DNA of 64,000 bases from positions 68,892-132,891 of the forward strand of contig CAVTOR010000024.1 in assembly GCA_963736235.1 (NCBI GenBank), in the 5' to 3' direction. The translations under genes and the position numbers were made by a program. The notes beneath the pieces were generated by a model that ran no database searches, was not told the origin of the DNA, and saw only the letters and a program-made list of their open reading frames with translations. Every line of letters starts with the position of its first letter. Position 1 is the first letter of the stretch. This DNA is from CAVORB01 sp963736235 (lineage in GTDB: Bacteria > Pseudomonadota > Gammaproteobacteria > Chromatiales > Chromatiaceae). Below are positions 33,301 through 41,176 of the stretch, piece by piece.

Positions 33301-36193
33301 GGCGGCGGAGGAGGATGTCGAGGAAGCGCCGGAATCCGTGCTGGCCGCCCCGGAAACTCTCGAGGAACACCTTGTAGCAGTCGAAGAGCCGGGTCTTGAA
33401 CTTTCAGGCGAAGAGGCTGCCGAGGAGACGCAGGAGCCCGAACTCGAGCCGTCCGCTCCGGACTCCATCGAGCAGGAGCTCGCCGCAGTCGAAGAGCCTG
33501 AGCTCACGCTGTCAGCGGAGGAGATCGTCGAGGACGCCCAGCAGGAGTACCAGCCCGCTACTCCGGATGTCGTTGCGCAGGAGCTCGAAACCGCCCAGGC
33601 ACCGGAGATCGAGCTGCCGGTGGACGAGGAGGTGGTGGCAACTCCCGAGACGGAATTCGACCGGGTCGCCGCGGAACAAGAACCGGTGCCCGTCGAGGAA
33701 CCGGAGGCCGTGGAGTTGGAAACCGCGCCGCCATGGCGCGAAGCCGAGGGGGAGGGAATGCCCACGGTGGCTACCCCGGCCGAGGAGAGCGCGCCGGCGC
33801 TCGACGGGGTGCCCGGGATCGCTGCCCAAGCGGCGGGGGACTTCGTCACGCCGCCGCAGGATCCCGAGCTGCTCGCCCTCTTCCTGGAGGACGCTCGCGA
33901 CATCCTCGACAAGCTTGACCAGAGCCTGCGCGAATTGCAGCTATCGCCCAAGGAAAAGGGGCCGCTAGAGGAGCTGCAGCGGCTCTTGCATACGCTCAAG
34001 GGCAGCGCCCGCCTCTCGGGCCTCGGTGTGATCGGCGATCTCAGTCACGCGTTCGAGTCGCTGTTGACGGCAATTTCTCACGGTGAGGCGCGGGTAGACG
34101 ACGATACTTTGGAACTCGCGCAGCGCACCCTGGACACCTTGTCGGACCAGGTAGACGCGGTCGAGCGGGGCTCCCCCGTTCGCAAGGCTCGCGAGCTCAT
34201 TCAGGCCCTAGCCCTGACCCTGGAGGAAGGGCTTGCCCGCTCCGGTGGCGAGGAGCCGGAGTTGGCGGTTCTGGCCCCGGCGCTCACTCCGACCCACGCC
34301 AAGACGGTCACACCAGCGCGTCCAGCGGAGCCCGCGCCCGGGGGCAGAGTCGCCGAGGCGGCTGCCGCTCAGATTCGGGTGCGTGCCGACCTGTTGAACC
34401 GCCTCGTCAACGATGCGGGCGAGATCAGCATCTACCGAGCTCGCTTGGCACAGACGAGCGGCGTCCTTGGTTTCCGTCTCGGGGAACTAGATCAGACCGT
34501 TGGTCGCCTGCGCGATCAGCTGCGGCAGCTCGAGATGGAGACTGAGGCGCAGATCATCCATCGCTTCGAGCGCGATGATCGGGATGAAGGCGAGCATCGC
34601 GAAGATTTCGATCCACTCGAGCTGGACCGCTTCTCGACCATCCAACAGCTCTCTCGCAGCCTGGCGGAGACTGTAAATGACCTGGTGAGTCTCCGCACCC
34701 TGCTCGGCGAGCTTCAGGGGGAGTCCGAGACCCTGCTCCTGCAGCAGGCACGTATCGCGGACGACCTGCAGGATGGGTTGTTGCGCACGCGCATGGTCCC
34801 CTTCGTACAAAGCGTACCCCGCTTGCACCGTCTGGTTCGCCAGACCGCGCAGCATGTCGGTCGAGAGGCCCGGCTCGAGGTCTTCGGCCCGGAGGTGGAG
34901 CTCGACCGCGGCATCCAGGAGCGCGTCATGGCGCCCTTGGAGCATCTGCTGCGCAACGCCGTGGCCCACGGCATCGAGCCGCCGCGGGAGCGCGAAGCTC
35001 TGGGCAAGCCGCGCGCCGGTGTCATCTCCTTGATCCTCGACCGCGAGGGCAACGACGTCGTCATTACGGTCGCCGACGACGGCGCGGGCCTCAACCTGGA
35101 CGCCATTCGCCGGCGTGCGGTAGAGCGCGGCCTCTTGGCGGATTCCGCCGAGGTCAGCGAGGAAAAGCTCGCACAGCTCATTCTGGAGTCCGGGTTCTCG
35201 ACCGCCGAGACGGTGACGCAGGTCGCGGGTCGCGGCGTCGGTCTCGATGTGGTGAACACCGAGATCAAGCAGCTTTCCGGCTCGTTCAGTCTCGACACCC
35301 AGCCAGGACGCGGAACCAGCTTCACGATCCGATTACCGCTCACGCTCGCGATTATCGAAGCGCTGCTGGTGGAGGTCGGTGATGAGGTCTACGCCATCCC
35401 CCATGCCACGATCGAGGCAGCAGCGCGGGCGGCAAAGGCCGATTTGGAAGCCTGCTACCGGGGGGAGGGGGGCGATTTCGACTATGCGGGCCACTCGTAC
35501 CGAATCATGTACCTGGGGACCCTGCTGCAGCGGCCTGGTGCACCGGAATTCGGAGAACGCCGCTACCTCCCACTCCTGTTGGCGCGCGCCGGCGATCAGC
35601 GGCTCGCCCTGCAGGTAGACGGGATGCTCGGCAGTCAGCGCATCGTCGTCAAGCCGCTTGGTCCTCAACTCAGCACCATTCGTTGGATCAGTGGCGGGAC
35701 CATCCTCCCCGATGGGCGGGTGGCGATGATCATCGATACCCTGGCCCTGATTCGGTCGGCAGCCTCACGCGCGCTCGACGATGCCCCGTTAAGACCGTCT
35801 GCTCCGGCGAAGCAACGGCGCGCCTGCGTCATGGTGGTGGATGATTCGCTGACGGTGCGTCGCGTGACGAGCCGCATGCTGCAACGGCAAAACATGGAGG
35901 TACTGACGGCTCAGGACGGTATCGAGGCCCTGACATTACTTGAGGAACGACGGCCGGACGTCGTCCTGCTCGATATCGAGATGCCGCGCATGGACGGCTA
36001 CGAGCTGACGCGCCATATCCGGCGATCCGACCGGCTGAAGGATATTCCGCTGATCATGATTACGTCCCGCACCGGCGAGAAGCACCGCCGCTATGCTATG
36101 GAACTGGGGGTCGACCGCTACCTCGGAAAACCCTATCAGGAAGCTGACCTGATCGACGAGATCACCTCGATCCTCGCGGAGGCGTCGTCATGA
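30374..36193 (+). CDS. chpA: Hybrid chemotaxis histidine kinase ChpA
   Basis: A 1939-aa CheA-type kinase. N-terminal residues about 1-500 are helical and FimL/Hpt-like. Three Hpt modules with phosphorylatable His are visible: H626 (SFHTLKGSGRLVG), H805 (SLHTLTGSARMTG, with T in place of the usual K) and H1206 (LLHTLKGSARLSG). Residues 958-1096 hold an acidic repeat linker. Then come a dimerisation region, an HATPase domain (N box HLLRNAVAHGIEPP at about 1524, DDGAGLN, GRGVGLDVV), a CheW-like domain (about 1655-1790) and a C-terminal receiver with D1823/D1824 and acceptor D1867 in LLDIEMPRMDGYEL. It drives PilG/PilH. Shorter than the P. aeruginosa protein, with fewer Hpt modules recognised. 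Stop overlaps chpC by ATGA. Confidence 0.95.
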   Translation: MADSKAVGGLKWVKGEISASLERVRARLEAFMDGSGRERDLDDAIAALSEVRGVLTALQLSGPARLAEEMQSLSEALADRKVAGVDEAAEALMLALIQLPDYLDKLQAGYADSPVALLPSINDLRASRGAAPRSEAELLVPPSVLMDTEMLSAEIQDAFSRIAAKVRPHFHRCLIQWFHKDTSHEGLVGLGRLFNQLQRYLQEGIFHELFLAAEAVVEALLEGSLQSSSVTKSLIGHLDRIIKPFADDARAWPETEANSLLVEFLTLIARCESSSYLVNELRTSYGLENGFDTAGPHSAMSAMATSPEAMAVLVGETSKELLPVKDQIDLYARGRRDNPAQLLELEPTLLGLANTLTVTGMDELVDRLRACAGKIGSIGRGTVTADDANLLAVAEELLEIESALRDLPSGREGAAAREDARGLLVSTLKEARVEMARAEQLIASLSGEARDLSLLRETPELFYRVAGALRVLAENDAADVLNLIVAQITQGFLAQERIPTQEDLELLARAVSGIDLYMQGLSEGEAFRPDLLSSTREAIEQLASFSVSAITAAVEQESGTLGVSDAEPVSPPPVGDDVADRIDPEFLDIFLEEAEEEEQTVRTQYARWQRDPDDEEALTTLRRSFHTLKGSGRLVGAERIGEFARALEMLLNRVIDGSVPKTPEIVSFVGQAVALLPELIAAEAEGRPLDVEEMTGRADLLASTPTAAAVPETTSVSEAKVIPLPIASHSAVAPAFDSPVAASEEDADAEEAAEAAALAEIDEELLDIFRTEAREHVEVLRSFLDAAAGQTHPSIPDEPVVRSLHTLTGSARMTGIASTAAATAPLERIFLAYQSGGVSATTQDLELLSRAVDALALRLEHLPGLGSEMESLRELAQEAEVRLAQVGAEAGSAQMPGSTAHARLGDGELLSAEFEPTAGGAASAEESEISGSEIEVPETEFAVSETAEIAEAEREPAAPEVTDEDLVAADEPELALAAEEDVEEAPESVLAAPETLEEHLVAVEEPGLELSGEEAAEETQEPELEPSAPDSIEQELAAVEEPELTLSAEEIVEDAQQEYQPATPDVVAQELETAQAPEIELPVDEEVVATPETEFDRVAAEQEPVPVEEPEAVELETAPPWREAEGEGMPTVATPAEESAPALDGVPGIAAQAAGDFVTPPQDPELLALFLEDARDILDKLDQSLRELQLSPKEKGPLEELQRLLHTLKGSARLSGLGVIGDLSHAFESLLTAISHGEARVDDDTLELAQRTLDTLSDQVDAVERGSPVRKARELIQALALTLEEGLARSGGEEPELAVLAPALTPTHAKTVTPARPAEPAPGGRVAEAAAAQIRVRADLLNRLVNDAGEISIYRARLAQTSGVLGFRLGELDQTVGRLRDQLRQLEMETEAQIIHRFERDDRDEGEHREDFDPLELDRFSTIQQLSRSLAETVNDLVSLRTLLGELQGESETLLLQQARIADDLQDGLLRTRMVPFVQSVPRLHRLVRQTAQHVGREARLEVFGPEVELDRGIQERVMAPLEHLLRNAVAHGIEPPREREALGKPRAGVISLILDREGNDVVITVADDGAGLNLDAIRRRAVERGLLADSAEVSEEKLAQLILESGFSTAETVTQVAGRGVGLDVVNTEIKQLSGSFSLDTQPGRGTSFTIRLPLTLAIIEALLVEVGDEVYAIPHATIEAAARAAKADLEACYRGEGGDFDYAGHSYRIMYLGTLLQRPGAPEFGERRYLPLLLARAGDQRLALQVDGMLGSQRIVVKPLGPQLSTIRWISGGTILPDGRVAMIIDTLALIRSAASRALDDAPLRPSAPAKQRRACVMVVDDSLTVRRVTSRMLQRQNMEVLTAQDGIEALTLLEERRPDVVLLDIEMPRMDGYELTRHIRRSDRLKDIPLIMITSRTGEKHRRYAMELGVDRYLGKPYQEADLIDEITSILAEASS
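33245..33661 (+). repeat. Four imperfect ~35-residue acidic repeats inside ChpA
   Basis: Residues 958-1096 of ChpA divide into four units of 34-36 aa. Each begins (A/T)P-(E/D), followed by a variant of EEhLVAVEEPELxLSAEE and then a Glu-rich tail. Unit starts are APEVTDED (958), APETLEEH (992), APDSIEQE (1028) and TPDVVAQE (1063). They separate the second and third visible Hpt modules and look like a flexible, strongly negative spacer. Confidence 0.75.
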
Positions 36194-36666
36194 ATGCCGG
36201 TGGCGCAGACGGACGGGCCGAAGTCCGCGGGATCGTCGTGCCTGTCGGCAAGGAGAATATGCTGCTCCCTGCCGCGGCGGTGGCCGAGGTGATCGGGTAC
36301 CAGAAGCCGACACCTTACGAGGCTGCGCCGCCCTGGCTCCTCGGGGCAGTAATCTGGCACGAGCAGGCGGTTCCCCTGGTGTCTGTGATTGCGGCCGAAG
36401 AGGGTGCAGAATCGGTGCAAGCAGGTCAGCGGGCGCGCATTGTAGTGTGCTACACCCCGGATGGGAACCCCAAGTTACCGTATGTATCGTTTCTCGCCAT
36501 CGGACCTCCGTGGCTGGCTAGATTCCGAGCGGAAACGCTTGATCCCGCAGCGCAGTCGACGAGTAATCCCTTCGTCCTTCATGCGCTCACGTTCGAAAAG
36601 GGCGCTTCCTGGATTCCGCGCATGGATGCCGTCGAACGAGAGGTGCTGCAAGCCCTGAAGTCCTGA
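36190..36666 (+). CDS. chpC: CheW-like protein ChpC
   Basis: A 158-aa CheW-fold protein (GIVVPVGKENMLLPAAAVAEVIGY, WLLGAVIWHEQAVPLVSVI). In Pseudomonas ChpC is a second adaptor of the Chp system. Its ATG overlaps the chpA stop. In P. aeruginosa chpB lies between chpA and chpC; here it is absent and chpC closes the operon. Convergent with rsmE only five bases apart. Confidence 0.85.
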   Translation: MNAGGADGRAEVRGIVVPVGKENMLLPAAAVAEVIGYQKPTPYEAAPPWLLGAVIWHEQAVPLVSVIAAEEGAESVQAGQRARIVVCYTPDGNPKLPYVSFLAIGPPWLARFRAETLDPAAQSTSNPFVLHALTFEKGASWIPRMDAVEREVLQALKS

Positions 36667-36671
36667 TTCCG

Positions 36672-37403
36672 TCAGGCGCGAAAGTCACCCCACAGGCTCT
36701 GGATTGCGGCCAATGCGGCCAGCGGGGCGGTTTCGGTCCGCAGAATGCGGGGACCGAGACGCACGGGGTGGAACCCTGCGGCGATCGCGCGCACGCGCTC
36801 CACCTGCGTGATGCCTCCCTCCGGGCCGACCAGCAGGGTCACCGCGTCGTCGGGTGGAGAGACTTCCGGCAAGGGCGTCTGACTCAGATGGTCCAGCATC
36901 AGTGGCAGCGGATGCGCCTCACCGATCCAGGCTACCAAGGTGGCCGCGGTCGACAAATCAGGCACTCGGCGGCGGCCGCTCTGCTCGCAGGCCGCTTGCA
37001 CCACCCCTTGCCAGTGCCGCATGCGCTTCGCGAGGCGATCGCCCGAGAGCGTCACTACGCTCCGCTGAGCAAAAAGGGGCGTAATTCGAGTCACGCCCAA
37101 CTCGACGGATTTCTGAAGCGCGAAGTCCATGCGCTCGCCCTTGGAAATCCCGATTCCAAGGTGTATCGACAGCACTGGTGGTGGTTCGATTTCGCTCGCC
37201 GCCTCGATCTTCGCCGCGGCTGCATTCTTGGATGAGCTTATCAGGCGCGCCGAGAAGTCCCGACCGTCGCCGTTGAACAGGGCGAAGGCATCGCCGGGGC
37301 GCAGCCGAAGGACCTGAACCAGATGCTGAGACGCATGGATTGGCAACGTCAGGGTCTGCCCGCTCGCGAGCCCAAGATCGACAAAGATACGAGGCTGCTG
37401 CAC
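36672..37403 (-). CDS. rsmE: 16S rRNA (uracil-1498-N3)-methyltransferase
   Basis: A 243-aa SPOUT-family enzyme with an N-terminal PUA-like domain (HLVQVLRLRPGDAFALFNGDGRDF) and C-terminal knot motifs LLVGPEGGITQVE and RLGPRILRTETAPLAAL. It methylates N3 of U1498 in 16S rRNA. In many gammaproteobacteria rsmE is beside gshB; here it lies beyond the chp block. Followed upstream by the thioredoxin/HEAT gene on the same strand. Confidence 0.95.
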   Translation of the reverse strand: MQQPRIFVDLGLASGQTLTLPIHASQHLVQVLRLRPGDAFALFNGDGRDFSARLISSSKNAAAAKIEAASEIEPPPVLSIHLGIGISKGERMDFALQKSVELGVTRITPLFAQRSVVTLSGDRLAKRMRHWQGVVQAACEQSGRRRVPDLSTAATLVAWIGEAHPLPLMLDHLSQTPLPEVSPPDDAVTLLVGPEGGITQVERVRAIAAGFHPVRLGPRILRTETAPLAALAAIQSLWGDFRA

Positions 37404-37409
37404 GCGGGA

Positions 37410-38057
37410 CTATCGGCGGCCGCGTTCGCCAAGCACGGCCAGGGTGTCCACCGCGATCTCGCGGACCGCGGCTGTTTCATCGTCCAGCAACCGACGTACT
37501 GCAGGGATCGCGCGCGGGTCGCGACAGATCCCGAGAAAATGGCACGCGTCGGCGCGTGTCTGGGAGGATTCGGAGAGCGTCAGCTGCTCGATCTCCGGAA
37601 CCGCGGCCGCCAGGATCGGGCTTCCGGCAAGCTCCTCGACCACCGCGCTGATTCCGATGCGCACCCCAAGATCGGTGTCGGAGTCGGCCAGGAGACCGAG
37701 CAGGTCGGCGAAGGTGGACGGGCGCTTCCGAATCAGGTCCACTGCCTCGGACAACCTGTGGTTTTCCAGCAGATAGGCACAATAAGTCCCCCATCCGCTC
37801 CCTGCGGCCGCTAACTCCGCCCAGTTGGCGAGCTCCTCGAAAGCGAAAACCCCGTGGAGCTCGAACTCTCCGATGCGGCACCAGGGCACTGAGCGCACAT
37901 TGTGTCCGGTGGCAAGGTCGGGCTCGGCTGCGACGTTGACGATGTCCAAGCGCCCGAGGCGACCATCCTTGACCAGGCGTGCCAGGCCCGCGACAACTGC
38001 CGGGCAATGCGGGCAGCGGTCTGCGATGAAAAGCAATGCGCGAGGGACTTGAGGCAT
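37410..38057 (-). CDS. Thioredoxin-fold / HEAT-repeat fusion protein
   Basis: A 215-aa protein. Residues about 5-80 form a thioredoxin-like domain with CPHCPAVVAGL and the cis-Pro region VRSVPWCRIGEFELHG. The C-terminal half (about 120-213) is made of HEAT-like helices (SSQTRADACHFLGICRDPRAIP, then RRLLDDETAAVREIAVDTLAVLG). HEAT repeats suggest docking to a partner protein, the CxxC a redox or persulfide role. ATG 38057 chosen; a TTG at 38075 is possible. It precedes rsmE by six bases on the same strand and is divergent from aprBA. Confidence 0.72.
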   Translation of the reverse strand: MPQVPRALLFIADRCPHCPAVVAGLARLVKDGRLGRLDIVNVAAEPDLATGHNVRSVPWCRIGEFELHGVFAFEELANWAELAAAGSGWGTYCAYLLENHRLSEAVDLIRKRPSTFADLLGLLADSDTDLGVRIGISAVVEELAGSPILAAAVPEIEQLTLSESSQTRADACHFLGICRDPRAIPAVRRLLDDETAAVREIAVDTLAVLGERGRR

Positions 38058-38201
38058 GCTCCTCGGGGTGAGCAAGAATGCGTTTGATTTCTTAACTTAC
38101 GGTGTTTGGGGGTTACTGCCAACTGCCGTCGCTATATTCCTGTTGGCGCCATCAGAATTGTCTAATCAACCAATTTTATGAAGCCGGAGGGTAAAACTGT
38201 T

Positions 38202-38231
38202 TTGACACATTCATTTGCGGATCACTATCTT
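38202..38231 (+). promoter_or_regulatory. Putative sigma-70 promoter of aprBA
   Basis: TTGACA (38202-38207), an exact -35 match, is followed after 18 bases by TATCTT (38226-38231), a 4/6 -10 match. Surrounding bases are distinctly AT-richer than the window. Transcription from here would give aprB a leader of roughly 220 bases. The 38058-38456 interval holds no supported gene. Confidence 0.55.
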
Positions 38232-38456
38232 TCACCGCTCGCGCAACCGGCCCTCAGATGCGTGCAGTAAGGATCCGCCGGTTGAGACCGTCTTCCCATC
38301 CCGACCCCCGATAAGGACAACTCCGCCGGGCGCAAGGTCAAGGACGGCAGAGCAGAGAGTTTCGGCGGACCTCGTGTCCTCTGGAAGCCACGGGTCACCG
38401 TAAACCGTTCGTCACGGCGGCAATCACTGCAGTGAAATGTTAGGAGATACAGCACC

Positions 38457-38924
38457 ATGCCAACTTTCGTGCGTACTGAGAAGTGCGATGGGTGCAAAGG
38501 CCAGGACAAGACTGCTTGCATGTACATTTGCCCGCATGACCTGATGAAGCTCGACAAGGACGGTTCCGAGACCGGTCATGCGATGAAGTCCTACAACCAG
38601 GAGCCCGAGCAGTGCTGGGAGTGCTACTCCTGCATCAAGATCTGTCCCCAGCAGGCCATCGAGGCCCGCCCCTACGCCGACATCGTTCCCCTCGGCGCCT
38701 CCGTGCAGCCACTTCGCGGTACTGACTCCATCATGTGGACCATCAAGTTCCGCAACGGCACCAGGAAGGAGTTCAAATTTCCGATCCGTACCACTCCCGA
38801 GGGATCTATCGATCCCTACGGCGGCAAGCCCGAGGCCGACATCGCCAAGATCGCCGAGCCCGGCTTCTTCGTCCAGGCCAACGGCTATCGCGCCGGCGAT
38901 CCCGGCGAGCTGATCGAGATGTAA
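38457..38924 (+). CDS. aprB: Adenylylsulfate reductase beta subunit
   Basis: A 155-aa ferredoxin-like subunit with two 4Fe-4S clusters: cysteines in KCDGCKGQDKTACMYICP and in CWECYSCIKICPQQAIE. The C-terminal tail (PIRTTPEGSIDPYGGKPE) wraps the alpha subunit. With AprA it oxidises sulfite + AMP to APS in the cytoplasm of sulfur oxidisers. AGGAGATA precedes the ATG. aprA follows 51 bp downstream. Confidence 0.97.
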   Translation: MPTFVRTEKCDGCKGQDKTACMYICPHDLMKLDKDGSETGHAMKSYNQEPEQCWECYSCIKICPQQAIEARPYADIVPLGASVQPLRGTDSIMWTIKFRNGTRKEFKFPIRTTPEGSIDPYGGKPEADIAKIAEPGFFVQANGYRAGDPGELIEM

Positions 38925-38975
38925 GGCTGCGCACCTTGTATTCAAGAGAATCCAACCAGACCAGGGGCATAGAGA

Positions 38976-40964
38976 ATGGCCGGAGAACTGGGAAATCCCG
39001 AAGTCGTCCAGGAAGAGGTCGACATCCTCATCATCGGCGGCGGCATGGCCGCTTGCGGTGCCGCGTACGAAATCGTCCCCTGGATAAAGGCGGCCGGTGA
39101 CGACATCAAGGTCAAGCTGGTCGACAAGGCTGCAATGGACCGTTCCGGGGCGGTGGCCCAGGGCCTGTCCGCCATCAACACCTACATAGGTCCCGAGCAG
39201 GATCCCGCCGATTACGCCCGCATGGTCTCCAACGACCTGATGGGCATCACCCGTGACGACCTGGCCTACGACCTGGGCCGCCACGTCGACGAGTCCGTGC
39301 ACCTGTTCGAGGAGTGGGGCCTGCCGATCTGGAAGACCGACGAGGCCGGCGAGCGGCATGACGGCTCAAAGGGCATGACCCCCTTGAAGGATGGCGGCAA
39401 ACCGGTGCGCTCCGGTAAGTGGCAGATCATGATCAACGGCGAGTCCTACAAGTGGATCGTCGCCGAGGCCGCCAAGAAGGGCCTGGGTGTGGACAACATC
39501 CAGGAGCACGTCTTTATCGTCAAGTTGGTCAACGACAAGAACGATCCGAACCGGATCGCCGGTGCCGTCGGCTTCTCCGTTCGCGAGCACAAGCTGTTCA
39601 TCTTCAAGGCCAAGGCCATGCTGCTGGTCGCCGGCGGCTGCGTGAACATCTTCCGTCCCCGCTCCGTGGGCGAGGGTCTGGGCCGTGCCTGGTACCCGGT
39701 CTGGAATGCCGGCTCCACCTATGCCATGGCCGCCGAGGCCGGCGCCGAGATGACCATGATGGAGAACCGCTTCGTGCCGATCCGATTCAAGGACGGCTAC
39801 GGACCGGTCGGCGCCTGGTTCCTGCTATTCAAGGCGCGTGCCACCAACGCCTTCGGCGAGATCTACTTGCAGCGCAACAAGGAGATGTTGAACGACTATC
39901 CTCCCTACGGCCAGGCAGCGGTACCGGCTTCCTGCCTGCGTAACCACCTGATGCTGAAGGAGATGAAAGAAGGCCGCGGTCCCATCTGGATGGACACGGT
40001 CACGGCGCTGGCCAAGCTGCGCGAGGGCCTGTCCCCCCGCGAGGTCAAGCACCTGGAGGCCGAGGCCTGGGAGGACTTCCTCGACATGTGCATCGGCCAG
40101 TGCGGCATCTGGGCCGGCGAGAACATCGAGCCGGAGAAGAAGAACTCCGAGCTGATGCCCACCGAGCCCTACCTGCTGGGCTCCCATTCCGGCTGCTGCG
40201 GCATCTGGGTGTCCGGCCCCGACGACGTCGGTGCGCCCACCGAAGAGACCGAAGCAGGCGTCCCCGAGCATCTACCTTCCGGCTGGAACTGGGGCTACCG
40301 CGCCATGACCACCGTGACCGGCCTGTTTACCGCCGGCGACGGCGTGGGGGCGTCCGGCCACAAGTTCTCCTCCGGCTCCCATGCCGAGGGTCGCCTCGCC
40401 GCGAAGGCGATGGTCAAGTTCGTCATGGACAACAAGGACTGGACCCCCGAGCTGGACACCGACGTGGATACCTTGATCGATGAGATCTACCGTCCGGTGC
40501 GCAACTTCCTTGAGTTCAAGGATTACTCCACCGCGATCGATGTCAACCCCAATTACATCACCCCGCGGATGCTGCAGTTCCGTCTTCAGAAGATCATGGA
40601 CGAGTATGTGGCCGGTGTGGCGACCTACTACACGACCAACGCCCACATGCTCGACCTGGCCGAGCAGAAGCTGGAGATGCTGAAGGAAGACTCCCTGAAA
40701 ATGCGCGCCAAGGACCTGCACGAGCTGTTGCGCGCCTGGGAGAACTACCACCGCATCCTCACGGCCGAGGCCCACATGAAGCACATCCAGTTCCGGCAGG
40801 AGTCCCGCTATCCGGGCTTCTACTACCGGATGGATAAAAACTTCGTGGATGAAGAGAACTGGCACTGCTTCGTCAACTCCATCTACGATAAGAACACCAA
40901 GACCTGGACCTGCTTCAAGCGGGCTCACAAGGACCTGGTGGACAAGTCGAAGCTCTTCAAGTGA
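38976..40964 (+). CDS. aprA: Adenylylsulfate reductase alpha subunit
   Basis: A 662-aa flavoprotein with the FAD-binding N-terminus VDILIIGGGMAACGAAYE, MDRSGAVAQGLSAINTY, the C-terminal FAD segment FTAGDGVGASGHKFSSGSHAEGR and GFYYRMDKNFVDEENWHCF near the end. It oxidises sulfite to APS, feeding sulfate production by ATP sulfurylase (sat is not in the window, nor aprM/qmo). The direction (oxidative) is inferred from the sulfur-globule genes and absence of sulfate-reduction genes. A hairpin and a strong terminator close the operon. Confidence 0.97.
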   Translation: MAGELGNPEVVQEEVDILIIGGGMAACGAAYEIVPWIKAAGDDIKVKLVDKAAMDRSGAVAQGLSAINTYIGPEQDPADYARMVSNDLMGITRDDLAYDLGRHVDESVHLFEEWGLPIWKTDEAGERHDGSKGMTPLKDGGKPVRSGKWQIMINGESYKWIVAEAAKKGLGVDNIQEHVFIVKLVNDKNDPNRIAGAVGFSVREHKLFIFKAKAMLLVAGGCVNIFRPRSVGEGLGRAWYPVWNAGSTYAMAAEAGAEMTMMENRFVPIRFKDGYGPVGAWFLLFKARATNAFGEIYLQRNKEMLNDYPPYGQAAVPASCLRNHLMLKEMKEGRGPIWMDTVTALAKLREGLSPREVKHLEAEAWEDFLDMCIGQCGIWAGENIEPEKKNSELMPTEPYLLGSHSGCCGIWVSGPDDVGAPTEETEAGVPEHLPSGWNWGYRAMTTVTGLFTAGDGVGASGHKFSSGSHAEGRLAAKAMVKFVMDNKDWTPELDTDVDTLIDEIYRPVRNFLEFKDYSTAIDVNPNYITPRMLQFRLQKIMDEYVAGVATYYTTNAHMLDLAEQKLEMLKEDSLKMRAKDLHELLRAWENYHRILTAEAHMKHIQFRQESRYPGFYYRMDKNFVDEENWHCFVNSIYDKNTKTWTCFKRAHKDLVDKSKLFK

Positions 40965-40970
40965 TCGCGG

Positions 40971-40991
40971 GCGCGGCCTTCTAGGCCGCGC
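40971..40991 (+). repeat. Perfect 9-bp hairpin directly after aprA
   Basis: GCGCGGCCT (40971-40979) and AGGCCGCGC (40983-40991) form a perfect stem with a TCT loop, beginning six bases after the aprA stop. There is no T tract, so it more likely blocks 3' exonucleases or slows polymerase before the true terminator 34 bases further on. Confidence 0.6.
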
Positions 40992-41024
40992 ATCCGCGCT
41001 CCGTGAGACTTGAGAAGGAGCCAA

Positions 41025-41054
41025 CCGGGCGCCGCGAGGCGCCCGGATTTTTTT
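41025..41054 (+). terminator. Rho-independent terminator of aprBA
   Basis: A nine-base-pair GC stem, CCGGGCGCC (41025-41033) with GGCGCCCGG (41038-41046), a GCGA tetraloop and a run of seven T (41048-41054). It is the clearest terminator in the window and separates aprBA from the YkgJ-type gene. Confidence 0.92.
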
Positions 41055-41176
41055 CCTCCGAGAAGACTCAGTCGGCAAATGAATGCGAATTCCCGCTTGA
41101 TTTTCGTCCATTTGCGGATTTCCGCCGAGACGACCCACACATTGGCAGCGAGTGTCGGGCGAGGATCATTTGCATC

